Of a stretch of 64,000 nucleotides of DNA, positions 9,701-18,212 are shown piece after piece. Every line of letters starts with the position of its first letter. Within the stretch, counting starts at the first letter, position 1. Origin of the DNA: Novosphingobium hassiacum. GTDB taxonomy: Bacteria > Pseudomonadota > Alphaproteobacteria > Sphingomonadales > Sphingomonadaceae. A program made the translations under genes and the position numbers. Under the pieces are notes generated by a model, which made no database searches, was not told the DNA's origin, and saw only the letters and a program-made list of their open reading frames with translations. The stretch covers positions 206,493-270,492 of the forward strand of contig NZ_JACICY010000007.1 in assembly GCF_014196055.1 (NCBI RefSeq), read 5' to 3'.

Positions 9701-9793
9701 GCCCACCCCCGACCCCTCCCGCAGGCGGGAGGGGAGAAGAAGTGCGGCCCTTCCTTGTCCCCCTCCCGCAAGCGGGAGGGGTTGGGGGTGGGC
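9701..9793. repeat. Paired palindromic repeat between serA and hisZ
   Basis: Two hairpins (CCCTCCCGCAGGCGGGAGGG at 9714-9733 and its near copy CCCTCCCGCAAGCGGGAGGG at 9761-9780) lie inside one larger inverted repeat whose outer arms start GCCCACCCCC (9701) and end GGGGGTGGGC (9793). The whole 93-base unit could fold as one long branched stem. It ends 16 bases from the serA stop and lies 70 bases before the hisZ start, so it should sit in the serA-hisZ transcript if the two are co-transcribed. Confidence 0.8.
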
Positions 9794-9809
9794 TTCTGAC
9801 CTAGCAAAC

Positions 9810-11396
9810 TCAGCCGAACTTCAGCGCCTTGACCACGCGGACGCCCGGCAATTCGCAGGCCTTCTTCAGCACGTCGGCACTGACCGGGCTGTCGACCGAG
9901 AGCAGCAGCACGGCTTCGCCACCGGCATCGCGGCGGCCGAGGTGGAAGGTGCCGATGTTGATCCCGGCCTGACCCAGCAATGTGCCGATCGAACCGATGA
10001 AGCCCGGCGCGTCGGAGTTGACGATGTAGAGCATGTCGCCGTCGAGATCAGCCTCGATGCCGATGCCGAAGATCTCGACCAGACGCGGCTGGCCATTGCC
10101 GAACAGCGTGCCTGCTACCGAGCGATCGCCCTGCGCCGTGCTGACCGTGACGCGCACCAGCGTATGATACACGCCCTCGCGATCATGGCGCACTTCGCGC
10201 ACATCCAGCCCGCGCTCCTTGGCCAGGAACGGCGCGTTGACCATGTTCACCGTCTGCGAATACTGCTTCATCAGGCCAGCCAGAACCGCTGCGGTGATCG
10301 GCTTCTGGTTGAGCTGTGCAGCAGCACCTTCGACCTCGATCGAGATCTTGGTCAGGTTGTCATGCGCCAATTGGCCCACCAGCGAACCGAGGCTTTCGGC
10401 CAGTGCCATGTAGGGCTTGAGCTTGGGCGCTTCCTCGGCAGAGAGCGAAGGCATGTTGAGCGCGTTGGTGACGCCGCCGGTCACGAGGAAATCGGCCATC
10501 TGTTCGGCCACCTGCAGCGCGACGTTGACCTGCGCTTCGTTGGTGCTGGCGCCCAGATGCGGGGTGCAGATGAAGTTGGGCGTGCCGAACAGCGGGCTGG
10601 CCTTGGCAGGCTCGACCTCGAACACGTCGAGCGCGGCGCCCGCGACCTGACCCGAATCGAGTGCATCCTTCAGCGCGGCTTCATCGATCAGACCGCCACG
10701 CGCGCAGTTGACGATGCGCACGCCCTTCTTGGTCTTGGCAAGGTTTTCGCGGCTGAGGATGTTGCGCGTCTGGTCGGTCAGCGGCGTGTGCAGCGTGATG
10801 AAGTCGGCCTTTGCCAGCAGCGTATCGAGATCGGCCTTTTCGACGCCCATTTCGATGGCGCGCTCAGGCGTCAGGAACGGATCGAACGCGACGACCTTCA
10901 TCCGCAGGCCGAGCGCGCGGCTGGCGACGATCGAGCCGATGTTGCCCGCGCCGATCAGGCCCAGTGTCTTGCCGGTGACTTCAACGCCCATGAAGCCGTT
11001 CTTCGGCCAGGTGCCAGCCTGGGTCTGCGCGTTGGCTTCGGGGATCTGGCGGGCGAGCGCGAAGATCAGTGCGATGGCGTGTTCGGCAGTGGTGATCGAA
11101 TTGCCGAACGGGGTGTTCATCACGACCACGCCCTGCGCCGAGGCTGCCGGGATATCGACGTTATCGACGCCAATCCCGGCGCGGCCGATGACCTTGAGGT
11201 TGGTGGCAGCGGCAAGGATTTCCTTGGTCACCTTGGTGGACGAACGGATGGCGAGGCCATCATATTCACCGATGCGGGCGATCAGCTGTTCGGGTGTTTC
11301 ACCGGTAATCACGTCAACGTCGCAGCCCATTTGGGTGAAGATGCGGGCGGCATTGGGGTCCATCTTGTCGGAGATGAGAACTTTGGGCTTGGTCAT
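9810..11396 (-). CDS. serA: D-3-phosphoglycerate dehydrogenase
   Basis: NAD-dependent cytosolic enzyme that oxidises 3-phosphoglycerate to 3-phosphohydroxypyruvate, the first step of serine synthesis. It has 528 residues, the long form with an intervening domain and C-terminal ACT domain. Visible are the NAD-binding glycine motif GLIGAGNIGS, the active-site NCARGGLIDE arginine region and the catalytic His in CTPHLGAST. The final 80 or so residues (from about DMLYIVNSDAPGFIGS) form the ACT domain, which in many family members mediates serine feedback. The gene follows serC on the same strand with the palindrome 11404-11532 between them. Confidence 0.98.
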   Translation of the reverse strand: MTKPKVLISDKMDPNAARIFTQMGCDVDVITGETPEQLIARIGEYDGLAIRSSTKVTKEILAAATNLKVIGRAGIGVDNVDIPAASAQGVVVMNTPFGNSITTAEHAIALIFALARQIPEANAQTQAGTWPKNGFMGVEVTGKTLGLIGAGNIGSIVASRALGLRMKVVAFDPFLTPERAIEMGVEKADLDTLLAKADFITLHTPLTDQTRNILSRENLAKTKKGVRIVNCARGGLIDEAALKDALDSGQVAGAALDVFEVEPAKASPLFGTPNFICTPHLGASTNEAQVNVALQVAEQMADFLVTGGVTNALNMPSLSAEEAPKLKPYMALAESLGSLVGQLAHDNLTKISIEVEGAAAQLNQKPITAAVLAGLMKQYSQTVNMVNAPFLAKERGLDVREVRHDREGVYHTLVRVTVSTAQGDRSVAGTLFGNGQPRLVEIFGIGIEADLDGDMLYIVNSDAPGFIGSIGTLLGQAGINIGTFHLGRRDAGGEAVLLLSVDSPVSADVLKKACELPGVRVVKALKFG

Positions 11397-11403
11397 AAAT
11401 GTC

Positions 11404-11532
11404 TCCCTCTCCCCTTCAGGGGAGAGGGCCGGGGAGAGGGGGAATGCCGCTACCCGGCCCTGAAATGGTTGAAAAGTTAGGGGAGTAAGGGGAAGTCCCC
11501 TCTCCCAACCCTCTCCCCTGAAGGAGAGAGGG
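11404..11532. repeat. Inverted pair of palindromic repeats between serC and serA
   Basis: Two copies of a 37-39 base unit face each other at 11404-11442 and 11496-11532. Each copy contains an inner hairpin of type CCTCTCC..GGAGAGGG. The copies differ at a handful of positions. The element fills almost the whole 144-base gap between the serC stop and the serA start. As RNA it can fold either as two separate hairpins or as one long stem, which could change expression of serA relative to serC. It is the same family as the element at 6633. Confidence 0.78.
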
Positions 11533-11540
11533 CTTAACGT

Positions 11541-12680
11541 TTAAGCCGCAGCCAGCTCGGCTTTCACCGACTCGTAGGCCCAGTCGAGCCACGGGCCGAG
11601 GTCAGCGATGTCCTCGGCGTTGACGGTCGCGCCGCACCAGATGCGCAGGCCTGCCGGGGCATCGCGGTATCCGGCGATGTCATAGGCGGCGTCAGCCTTT
11701 TCGAGCAGGGCAGCGAACTTCTTGATGAAGTCTGCATCCGCGCCTTCGACCGAGAGGCAGACCGAGGTCTTGGACCGCGCTGCCGGATCGGCGCACAAGT
11801 GCGAGAGCCACGAACGTTCCTCGACGATCTTGTCGAGCGCGGCGGCATTCGCGTCGCTGCGTGCCTTCAGCCCTTCGAGACCGCCCAGACCCTTGGCCCA
11901 TTCGAGCGCGAAGATCGCGTCTTCGACTGCCAGCATCGACGGGGTATTGATCGTCTCGCCCTTGAACACGCCTTCGGCCAGCTTGCCCTTGGACACGAGG
12001 CGGAACACCTTGGGGAGCGGCCAGGCAGGCGTGTAGCTCTCAAGCCGTTCGACCGCGCGGGGGCCGAGGATCAGCACGCCGTGGCCGCCTTCGCCGCCGA
12101 GGACTTTCTGCCACGAGAACGTGGCGACGTCGATCTTCGACCAGTCGATGTCATAGGCGAACACCGCCGAGGTGGCGTCTGCGAAGGACAGGCCTTGGCG
12201 GTCGGCCGGGATGAAATCGGCGTTCGGCACGCGGACGCCCGAGGTGGTGCCGTTCCAGGTGAACAACACGTCGTTCGACCAGTCGATTGCAGAAAGGTCG
12301 GGGATCTGGCCGTAATCGGCGCGCAGGATCGTGGGCTCGATCTTCAACTGCTTGGCAGCGTCGGTCACCCAGCCTTCACCGAACGATTCCCATGCGAGCG
12401 TGGTGACGGGGCGGGCGCCCAGCATCGTCCACATCGCCATTTCGAAAGCGCCGGTATCCGATCCGGGCACGATGCCGATACGGTGCGTATCGGGCAGCTG
12501 CAGCACTTCGCGCATCAGGTCGATGCTGTACTGCAGACGCGTCTTGCCGATCTTGGCGCGGTGTGACCGGCCCAGCGATTCGGTGGCGAGTTTTTCGGGG
12601 GAGTAACCCGGCGGCTTGGCGCAGGGTCCGGACGAGAAGAAGGGGCGCGCAGGTTTGCGTGCCGGGTAACCAACAGTCAT
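11541..12680 (-). CDS. serC: Phosphoserine aminotransferase
   Basis: PLP enzyme of 379 residues that converts 3-phosphohydroxypyruvate and glutamate to phosphoserine. The PLP lysine is in FSWQKVLGGEGGHG, and the N-terminus RPFFSSGPCAKPPGYS is that of the alphaproteobacterial branch. The frame is open 28 codons further upstream, but a strong AAGGAG site five to six bases ahead of MTVGYPARK fixes the start at 12680. It is the first gene of serC-serA, the classic alphaproteobacterial order. A structured leader precedes it (see 12686-12745). Confidence 0.97.
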   Translation of the reverse strand: MTVGYPARKPARPFFSSGPCAKPPGYSPEKLATESLGRSHRAKIGKTRLQYSIDLMREVLQLPDTHRIGIVPGSDTGAFEMAMWTMLGARPVTTLAWESFGEGWVTDAAKQLKIEPTILRADYGQIPDLSAIDWSNDVLFTWNGTTSGVRVPNADFIPADRQGLSFADATSAVFAYDIDWSKIDVATFSWQKVLGGEGGHGVLILGPRAVERLESYTPAWPLPKVFRLVSKGKLAEGVFKGETINTPSMLAVEDAIFALEWAKGLGGLEGLKARSDANAAALDKIVEERSWLSHLCADPAARSKTSVCLSVEGADADFIKKFAALLEKADAAYDIAGYRDAPAGLRIWCGATVNAEDIADLGPWLDWAYESVKAELAAA

Positions 12681-12685
12681 GTAGT

Positions 12686-12745
12686 CTCTCCTTGCAGAGA
12701 GCACGCGCGGCGTTGGGACCGCGTGGCCCGCTGGCCCCTCTAAAG
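12686..12745 (-). promoter_or_regulatory. Structured serC leader, candidate serC RNA motif
   Basis: On the minus strand the serC ribosome site AAGGAG is buried in a small hairpin: CTCTC and GAGAG (12701-12697 and 12690-12686) around a six-base loop. Just upstream a second, GC-rich hairpin can form (CCACGCGG paired with CCGCGCGTG, about 12726-12702). From memory, a conserved structured RNA called the serC motif has been described before serC-serA operons in Alphaproteobacteria; this leader has the right place and size, but I could not compare it with the published consensus. Confidence 0.45.
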
Positions 12746-12764
12746 AGGCGGCGGGGTTTGTCAA
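12737..12764 (-). promoter_or_regulatory. Putative sigma-70-type promoter of serC-serA
   Basis: A perfect TTGACA (12764-12759 read on the minus strand) is followed after 16 bases by TAGAGG (12742-12737) as possible minus-10; TTTAGA at a spacing of 14 is the alternative. Transcription would begin about 50 bases before the serC start and include the hairpin leader. The minus-35 match is exact, the minus-10 is weak. Confidence 0.45.
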
Positions 12765-12800
12765 TCTGGATAGGTATGTGCTTTGGGTCGGGTTCTTCCT

Positions 12801-13394
12801 CTACTTCCCCAAAGTCTCCGCCAGCATCGCCGTCGTGCGCGGTCCCGACCAGTCGTGCGCGCCGATCATGCGCCAAACTTCCTTGCCTTGCGCATCGTAA
12901 AGCACGGTCGTTGGCAGAAGGCCAGTCTGGTAATGGAAGCCCAGGTTGTTGTCGGGGTCGAGCCAGGGTTCGAGCTTGGCGAATTTCTTCTCGGCAAAGA
13001 ACTGCGCCACCTTGTCGTTCCCGGCCATGTCCTGCGACACGGTCAGCACGCGCAGCTTACCAGCGTTGTCCGCAGCCAGCTTGTCGAGCATCGGCATTTC
13101 CAGCACGCACGGCCCGCACCATGTCGCCCACAGGTTCACCAAGACCGGCGTGCCCTTGAGATCACGCAGCTTCAGCGACTTTCCCGAAGGATCCGTCACC
13201 GTGAAGTCCGGCATTCCCGTTCCACGGTTTGCAATATCGAGCGTCCCGTTGAATTCGCCCTTTGCCGCAGTTTCCGCCGCAGTCGCCGACGTCTGCGGTT
13301 GCGCGTCGGAAGCGGCTTGCCTATCGCACCCCGCAGCGGCAAGCGCTGCCGCGAGCAGCAGCAATCGGGGCGAACGGAACGAGATGAGCGGCAA
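12801..13394 (-). CDS. TlpA/ResA-type thioredoxin-fold lipoprotein
   Basis: A 197-residue periplasmic disulfide reductase tethered by a lipid anchor. The N-terminus is a lipoprotein signal with lipobox ALAAAGC, then a low-complexity linker, then a thioredoxin fold with the active site [12 protein letters not shown] and the cis-Pro segment [10 protein letters not shown]. Such proteins usually reduce cytochrome c haem-binding cysteines or other periplasmic thiols. The start was set at a TTG (13394) with GGAG nine bases ahead, the only start giving a complete lipoprotein signal. This start codon overlaps the 5' end of argH on the other strand. Confidence 0.87.
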   Translation of the reverse strand: MPLISFRSPRLLLLAAALAAAGCDRQAASDAQPQTSATAAETAAKGEFNGTLDIANRGTGMPDFTVTDPSGKSLKLRDLKGTPVLVNLWATWCGPCVLEMPMLDKLAADNAGKLRVLTVSQDMAGNDKVAQFFAEKKFAKLEPWLDPDNNLGFHYQTGLLPTTVLYDAQGKEVWRMIGAHDWSGPRTTAMLAETLGK

Positions 13395-14793
13395 TTCAGG
13401 CTCCAACCAGATGTGGGGAGGACGTTTCGCAGGCGGCCCTTCGGCCATCATGCGCGAGATTAACGCCTCGATTCCCTTCGACAAGGCGCTGTGGCGGCAA
13501 GACATCGCCGCGTCAAAGGCCCATGTGGACATGCTCGCCGCACAGGGCATCGTCACTGTGGAGGATGCAGGCCTGATCGCAGGCGGTCTCGATGCCGTGG
13601 CCGCCGAATACGAAGCCAGCGGAGTCCCCGAAAACTGGGACCTCGAAGACATCCACATGACCACCGAGAGCCGCTTGGCCGAACTGATCGGCCCGGTGGC
13701 AGGACGCCTGCACACCGCACGCAGCCGCAACGATCAGGTTGCAACCGACTTCCGCCTGTGGGTGCGCGATGCGATGGATCAGGCCGAATTGGGGCTCAAG
13801 CAGTTGCAGGTCGCGCTCGTCACACGAGCGGGCGAACACGCCGCCTCGATCATGCCCGGGTTCACCCACCTGCAGACCGCGCAGCCGGTGACGCTGGGTC
13901 ATCACTTGATGGCCTATTACGAAATGGCCGGGCGTGACCGTTCGCGCTTTGCCGACGCGCGCGTCCGCATGAACCGCAGCCCCTTGGGCGCAGCGGCGCT
14001 GGCCGGGACCGGCTTTCCTATCGACCGCTTTCGCACGGCCGAGGCGCTTGGCTTCGATGGCCCGACCGACAACAGCCTCGACTCGGTGTCAGACCGCGAT
14101 TTCGCGCTGGATTACCTGATGGCCGCCGCGCAATGCTCGCTGCACCTGTCGCGGCTGGCCGAGGAGTTCATCATCTGGGCGAGCCAGCCGTTCGGCTTCG
14201 TCACGCTGCCCGATAGCCTTTCGACCGGCAGCTCGATCATGCCGCAGAAGAAGAACCCCGATGCTGCCGAACTGGTGCGCGGGCATTCGGGCCGGATCGT
14301 CGGGTGCCTGACCGCGCTGATGATCACGATGAAGGGCCTGCCGCTCGCTTATTCGAAGGATATGCAGGACGACAAGCCACCGGTGTTCGAGGCGGCATCG
14401 CTGCTCGCGCTGTCGATCGCGGCGATGACCGGGATGGTCGCCGAGGCCACGTTCCGCACCGAACGGATGCGCAGCGCGGCGGAACTGGGATACGCTACCG
14501 CCACCGACCTTGCCGACTGGCTGGTGCGGCAGGCCGACATCCCGTTCCGTGAGGCGCACCACATCACCGGTTCGGCTGTAAAGCTTGCCGAATCGCGCGG
14601 TATCGCGCTCGACCAGCTGCCGCTTGATGATCTCAAGGCGATCGACGCGCGGATCGATGACCGCGTCTATGCTGCGCTCTCGGTCGACGCGAGCGTCGCC
14701 TCGCGCGCCAGCCATGGCGGAACCGCGCCGAACGAGGTAAGCAAGCGCGTTGCCGAAGCGCGTGTAGCGCTGGGGCTGGAGGACAAGGCTTGA
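13384..14793 (+). CDS. argH: Argininosuccinate lyase
   Basis: Cytosolic enzyme that splits argininosuccinate into arginine and fumarate, last step of arginine synthesis. It has 469 residues. The N-terminus [11 protein letters not shown] and the superfamily signature [12 protein letters not shown] are intact, as is the flexible-loop serine. The long open frame upstream is antisense to tlpA and was excluded; the start at MSGNSGSNQ (13384) was taken, with 13411 (MWGGRF) as the alternative that would avoid overlap with tlpA. It leads the set argH, lptM-like, lysA, siroheme-like gene, all closely spaced. Confidence 0.97.
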   Translation: MSGNSGSNQMWGGRFAGGPSAIMREINASIPFDKALWRQDIAASKAHVDMLAAQGIVTVEDAGLIAGGLDAVAAEYEASGVPENWDLEDIHMTTESRLAELIGPVAGRLHTARSRNDQVATDFRLWVRDAMDQAELGLKQLQVALVTRAGEHAASIMPGFTHLQTAQPVTLGHHLMAYYEMAGRDRSRFADARVRMNRSPLGAAALAGTGFPIDRFRTAEALGFDGPTDNSLDSVSDRDFALDYLMAAAQCSLHLSRLAEEFIIWASQPFGFVTLPDSLSTGSSIMPQKKNPDAAELVRGHSGRIVGCLTALMITMKGLPLAYSKDMQDDKPPVFEAASLLALSIAAMTGMVAEATFRTERMRSAAELGYATATDLADWLVRQADIPFREAHHITGSAVKLAESRGIALDQLPLDDLKAIDARIDDRVYAALSVDASVASRASHGGTAPNEVSKRVAEARVALGLEDKA

Positions 14794-15041
14794 GCGTATT
14801 GCGCACACTTCTGCTGACGGGCCTTGCCGCGCTTGCGCTTGCAGGCTGCGGTAACCGTGCCCCACTCAAGCTTGCGCCCGATCAGCGCACGCCGCCGATC
14901 CCCTATGGCCGCGAAGTCCAGCCGAACTCGGACGACCTGCTTAAACCGCCCGCGCAGGCTGCCCCTGCGCGCAATGTCGAGCCGCGTCGCCGCTCGCAGG
15001 ATCGCGAAGACGATCCCTTCGACCTGCCTCCCGAAAACTGA
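14790..15041 (+). CDS. Small lipoprotein, LptM (YifL)-like
   Basis: An 83-residue lipoprotein starting with a TTG that overlaps the argH stop (TTGA), so it is translationally coupled. The signal ends in the lipobox ALALAGC, and the mature protein begins [17 protein letters not shown], which resembles the conserved head of LptM (CGxKGPLxxP), a small partner of the LptD outer-membrane LPS translocon. The rest is a proline- and charge-rich tail. Its location between argH and lysA is the usual one in alphaproteobacteria. The function in this lineage is inferred only. Confidence 0.72.
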   Translation: MSVLRTLLLTGLAALALAGCGNRAPLKLAPDQRTPPIPYGREVQPNSDDLLKPPAQAAPARNVEPRRRSQDREDDPFDLPPEN

Positions 15042-15050
15042 GATTTTCCG

Positions 15051-16310
15051 ATGGATCATTTTGAACTGAACAACGGCGTGCTGCATGCCGAAGACGTGCC
15101 CTTGCCAGCGATTGCGGCTGAAGTGGGCACGCCCGTCTATGTCTATTCGCGCGCAACGCTGACGCGCCACGCGCGTGTGTTCCGCGATGCGCTGGGCATC
15201 TTGCGCAATGCGAAGATCGCGTTCGCAGTCAAGTCGAACCCCAACCTGTCCGTGCTCAAGGTGCTGGCGGCGGAAGGCTATGGCGCTGACGTTGTTTCGG
15301 GCGGAGAGATGGAGCGCGCGCTGGCTGCAGGCATGGTGCCCGATGGCATCGTGTTTTCAGGCGTGGGCAAGACCGCGGCTGAAATGCGCCGGGGGATCGA
15401 GGCCGGGATTGGCCAGTTCAACCTCGAGAGCGAGGAAGAAGGGCTGGAACTCGCCGAGATCGCCGCATCGATGGGCAACGTCGCCTCTGCCGCCTTGCGG
15501 GTGAACCCCGATGTCGATGCCGGAACGCATGGCAAGATTTCGACGGGCAAGGCGGAGAACAAGTTCGGCGTCCCGTTCGACCGGGCAGCAGCGATCTACG
15601 CGCGGCTGTCGGGGACGCCGGGGCTGGATATGCGGGGCCTCACGCTGCACATCGGCAGTCAGTTGTCATCGCTCGACCCGCTCGAAGCCGCCTTCACGAA
15701 GGTTGGCGGGCTTATGGAGCAGATCCGCGCGGCGGGCCACACCGTCACGCACATGGACTTGGGCGGCGGGATCGGCGTGCCCTACAAGGCGGGCGAAGTC
15801 TTCCCGCAGCCCGAGGAATATGCCGCGATGGTCGCGCGCGTCACCGGCAACTGGGGCGTGACGCTGATGTTCGAGCCGGGTCGCGTGATCACCGGAAACA
15901 CCGGCGTGCTGGTGACCGAGGTCATCCGGGTCAAGGAAGGCGCGAGCAATCCATGGGTCGTGGTCGATGCCGCGATGAACGATCTGGCGCGACCGGCGCT
16001 CTACGATGCCTGGCATGATTTCGCAGCAGTTCAGCCCAACGGCGAGACCTTCACCGCGAACATTGTCGGCCCGATTTGCGAAAGCTCGGACACTTTCGCG
16101 ATGGCGCGCACCATCGACAAGGTCGGACGCGGCGATCTCGCGGTTTTCCGCACCGCCGGGGCTTATGGCGCTACGATGGCCAACACTTACAACTCGCGGC
16201 CCCTGGTGCCCGAAGTGATGGTCGATGGCGACAAGTGGGCTGTGGTTGCGGACCGCATCGACCCGGCCACCATTCTCGCGGCGGAACGCGTCGCGGACTT
16301 CCTCAACTAA
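15051..16310 (+). CDS. lysA: Diaminopimelate decarboxylase
   Basis: PLP enzyme of 419 residues that decarboxylates meso-diaminopimelate to lysine. The PLP lysine lies in FAVKSNPNLSVLKVL, the phosphate-binding glycine loop in DLGGGIGVPY, and the catalytic cysteine segment in GPICESSDTFA. Length and ends fit the family. It starts nine bases after the lipoprotein stop and is followed three bases later by the siroheme-like gene. Confidence 0.98.
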   Translation: MDHFELNNGVLHAEDVPLPAIAAEVGTPVYVYSRATLTRHARVFRDALGILRNAKIAFAVKSNPNLSVLKVLAAEGYGADVVSGGEMERALAAGMVPDGIVFSGVGKTAAEMRRGIEAGIGQFNLESEEEGLELAEIAASMGNVASAALRVNPDVDAGTHGKISTGKAENKFGVPFDRAAAIYARLSGTPGLDMRGLTLHIGSQLSSLDPLEAAFTKVGGLMEQIRAAGHTVTHMDLGGGIGVPYKAGEVFPQPEEYAAMVARVTGNWGVTLMFEPGRVITGNTGVLVTEVIRVKEGASNPWVVVDAAMNDLARPALYDAWHDFAAVQPNGETFTANIVGPICESSDTFAMARTIDKVGRGDLAVFRTAGAYGATMANTYNSRPLVPEVMVDGDKWAVVADRIDPATILAAERVADFLN

Positions 16311-16313
16311 GCC

Positions 16314-17087
16314 ATGAAGTCGCTCCCCCTCTTCCACCGCATCGCGGGCCAGCCGGTAATCCTGCTGGGCGAGGGGGACGCGGCAGACGCCAAACAGCGC
16401 CTGATCGAACGTGCAGGCGGGGTGATCGTCCGCGACATCGCCGAGGGGATCGACAGCGGCGCGCGCCTGGCCTTCATCGCGCACGAAAATCCGGCGATGG
16501 CCGAGGGCGACGCGATCCGCCTGCGCTGCGCCGGGCTGCTGGTCAACGTCGTCGACCGGCCCGAACTGTGTGATTTCACGACGCCTTCTATTTTGGATCG
16601 CGACCCGGTGCTGATCGCGGTTGGAACGGGCGGGGCGTCGGCGGGTCTCGCCAAGATCCTGCGGCTGCGCTTGGAACGGATGTTGCCGCAGAGACTGGGC
16701 GCATTGGCGCGTGCGTTGGAAGATGCGCGCGATGGGATGCGCGCCCGGTGGGCGTCAGTGGCGGATCGAAGGCGCGCGCTGGATGCCGCGCTGGACGAAG
16801 GCGGAGAACTCGACCTGTTCCGCGCCGGGAGCGAGGCGAAGGTCCGCGACTGGCTGGCGTCAGGCGCGGAGGGTCAGTCTGGGCGGTTTGAGATCGTTCT
16901 GACTTCAAATGATCCAGAGGACCTCACGCTCCGCGCCGCGCGGTTGCTCGGGCAGGCGGATGTTGTTGTTCACGACACGGGCGTTGCGCCAGAGATACTG
17001 GCGCGTGCGCGGGCCGATGCGCTGCGTATGCTGTTGGGATCGCATGTGCCCACGAGCGGGATCGTAGTGGTGCTGCACTTGGCCTAA
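16314..17087 (+). CDS. Siroheme synthase-like protein: precorrin-2 dehydrogenase domain plus truncated methyltransferase remnant
   Basis: A 257-residue protein related to the N-terminal half of CysG. Residues 1-110 form the NAD-binding domain (PVILLGEGDAADAKQRL) that oxidises precorrin-2 and chelates iron, and about 115-185 the dimerisation part. From about residue 190 there are some 55 residues that match only the start of the uroporphyrinogen-III methyltransferase domain (LTLRAARLLGQADVVVHDTG), where the SAM glycine motif is already lost, and then the protein stops. Full CysG is about 460 residues. So it either works as a Met8-like enzyme with a vestigial tail or has changed role. No sulfite or nitrite reductase gene is nearby. 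Confidence 0.78.
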   Translation: MKSLPLFHRIAGQPVILLGEGDAADAKQRLIERAGGVIVRDIAEGIDSGARLAFIAHENPAMAEGDAIRLRCAGLLVNVVDRPELCDFTTPSILDRDPVLIAVGTGGASAGLAKILRLRLERMLPQRLGALARALEDARDGMRARWASVADRRRALDAALDEGGELDLFRAGSEAKVRDWLASGAEGQSGRFEIVLTSNDPEDLTLRAARLLGQADVVVHDTGVAPEILARARADALRMLLGSHVPTSGIVVVLHLA

Positions 17088-17101
17088 TTCGGCTGGGGCG
17101 C

Positions 17102-18010
17102 TTACCCTTTCATCGCTGCTTGCAACTGAGCGATGATTACCGCGCTCTGCTCCGCGCCTGATTGCGGCACGAAATCCCCCGCACGGTCCGATATCTTGTC
17201 CCAGTTCGCGGCAAATCCTTCGACCGTGCGTTCCGCGGGCGGCAGCAGCACGCCCTTGTTCATCGTCACCCATGCCGAGTGGTAGCCGCCCGCGCCTGCG
17301 CCGACGATGGCGTTGGTGGGGCTGTCCTCGGACACCAGATAGAGCGCGGCTGGCACTACGTTTTCCGGGCCGAACAGCTTGAAGGCTTCTTCGGGGAAGA
17401 TGTCCTCGGTCATGCGCGTGGCGGCGACGGGGGCCAGCGTGTTGACCTTGATGTTGTTCTTGGCGCCTTCGAGGTAGAGCGTCTTGGTGAGGCCAGCCAA
17501 ACCAAGCTTGGCCGCGCCGTAGTTGGCCTGGCCGAAGTTGCCGAACAGGCCGGTAGACGACGCAGTCATCAGGATGCGGCCGTAGTTCTGCTCGCGCATC
17601 AGGTCCCAGCATGCCTTGGTGGCGAAGGCCGAGCCGATCAGGTGGACGCGTACGACCATCTCGAAATCGGCGGGCTCCATCTTGGTGAAGCTCTTGTCGC
17701 GCAGGATGCCCGCGTTGTTGATCAGCACGTGCACGCCGCCCCAGCGCTCCTTGGCGCGGGCGACCATCTCGACCATCTGTTCGTATTCGCTGACCGAGCC
17801 GCCATTCGACATCGCCTCGCCGCCCATGGCCTCGATTTCCTCGACCACCTTGAGCGCGGCGTCAGAATGGCCGCTGCCATCGCGCGCGCCGCCCAGATCG
17901 TTGACCACGACCTTGGCCCCGCGCTTGGCCAATTCCAACGCATAAGCGCGGCCAAGCCCGCCACCGGCACCGGTTACGATCGCCACGCGGCCTTCGAAGG
18001 AAATGGTCAT
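17102..18010 (-). CDS. Short-chain dehydrogenase, MFE-2/3-hydroxyacyl-CoA type
   Basis: NAD(P)-dependent oxidoreductase of 302 residues. It has the SDR cofactor motif TGAGGGLGRAYA followed by VVVNDLGG, the NNAG motif (LINNAGILRDKSF), the catalytic Ser in TASSTGLFGNFGQ and the YGAAK Tyr/Lys pair. The insert NDLGGARDGSG and the overall pattern match the dehydrogenase domain of peroxisomal multifunctional enzyme type 2, so fatty acyl-CoA or steroid substrates are likely. The start at MTISFEG has GAGGAG ten bases upstream. Divergent from the porin gene. Confidence 0.9.
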   Translation of the reverse strand: MTISFEGRVAIVTGAGGGLGRAYALELAKRGAKVVVNDLGGARDGSGHSDAALKVVEEIEAMGGEAMSNGGSVSEYEQMVEMVARAKERWGGVHVLINNAGILRDKSFTKMEPADFEMVVRVHLIGSAFATKACWDLMREQNYGRILMTASSTGLFGNFGQANYGAAKLGLAGLTKTLYLEGAKNNIKVNTLAPVAATRMTEDIFPEEAFKLFGPENVVPAALYLVSEDSPTNAIVGAGAGGYHSAWVTMNKGVLLPPAERTVEGFAANWDKISDRAGDFVPQSGAEQSAVIIAQLQAAMKG

Positions 18011-18132
18011 CGCAACGGGTCTCCTCTGTCCGCGTAACTGCGCGGTTAACTGGTGCAAAGCGATGCCACGTGGTGTCGGGTAAGGCAACCTCACCCGGAT
18101 TTGCAGGCATTGGCGACAATTCAGCAAGACCA

Positions 18133-18164
18133 CCGTCAACAAAATGTAACACAACGGACATAAT
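18133..18164 (+). promoter_or_regulatory. Candidate Pho box and minus-10 of the porin gene
   Basis: Positions 18133-18150 read as two 7-base half sites, CCGTCAA and ATGTAAC, four bases apart. Compared with the Escherichia coli Pho box consensus (CTGTCAT, four A/T-rich bases, CTGTCAY) about 13 of 18 positions agree. CATAAT (18159-18164) follows eight bases later, the place expected for a minus-10 when PhoB takes the role of the minus-35. The ATG of the phosphate-type porin is 48 bases further on. The link to phosphate starvation is inference from site and gene together. Confidence 0.45.
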
Positions 18165-18212
18165 TGAACGCAGAACCGCCAGAGCCCGCGAGGGCATGAC
18201 CGAGGAATCATC

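Noticed and set aside
9660..11480. 606-codon open frame antisense to serA
   Set aside because: serA is certain; the antisense frame even reads through the repeats on both sides.
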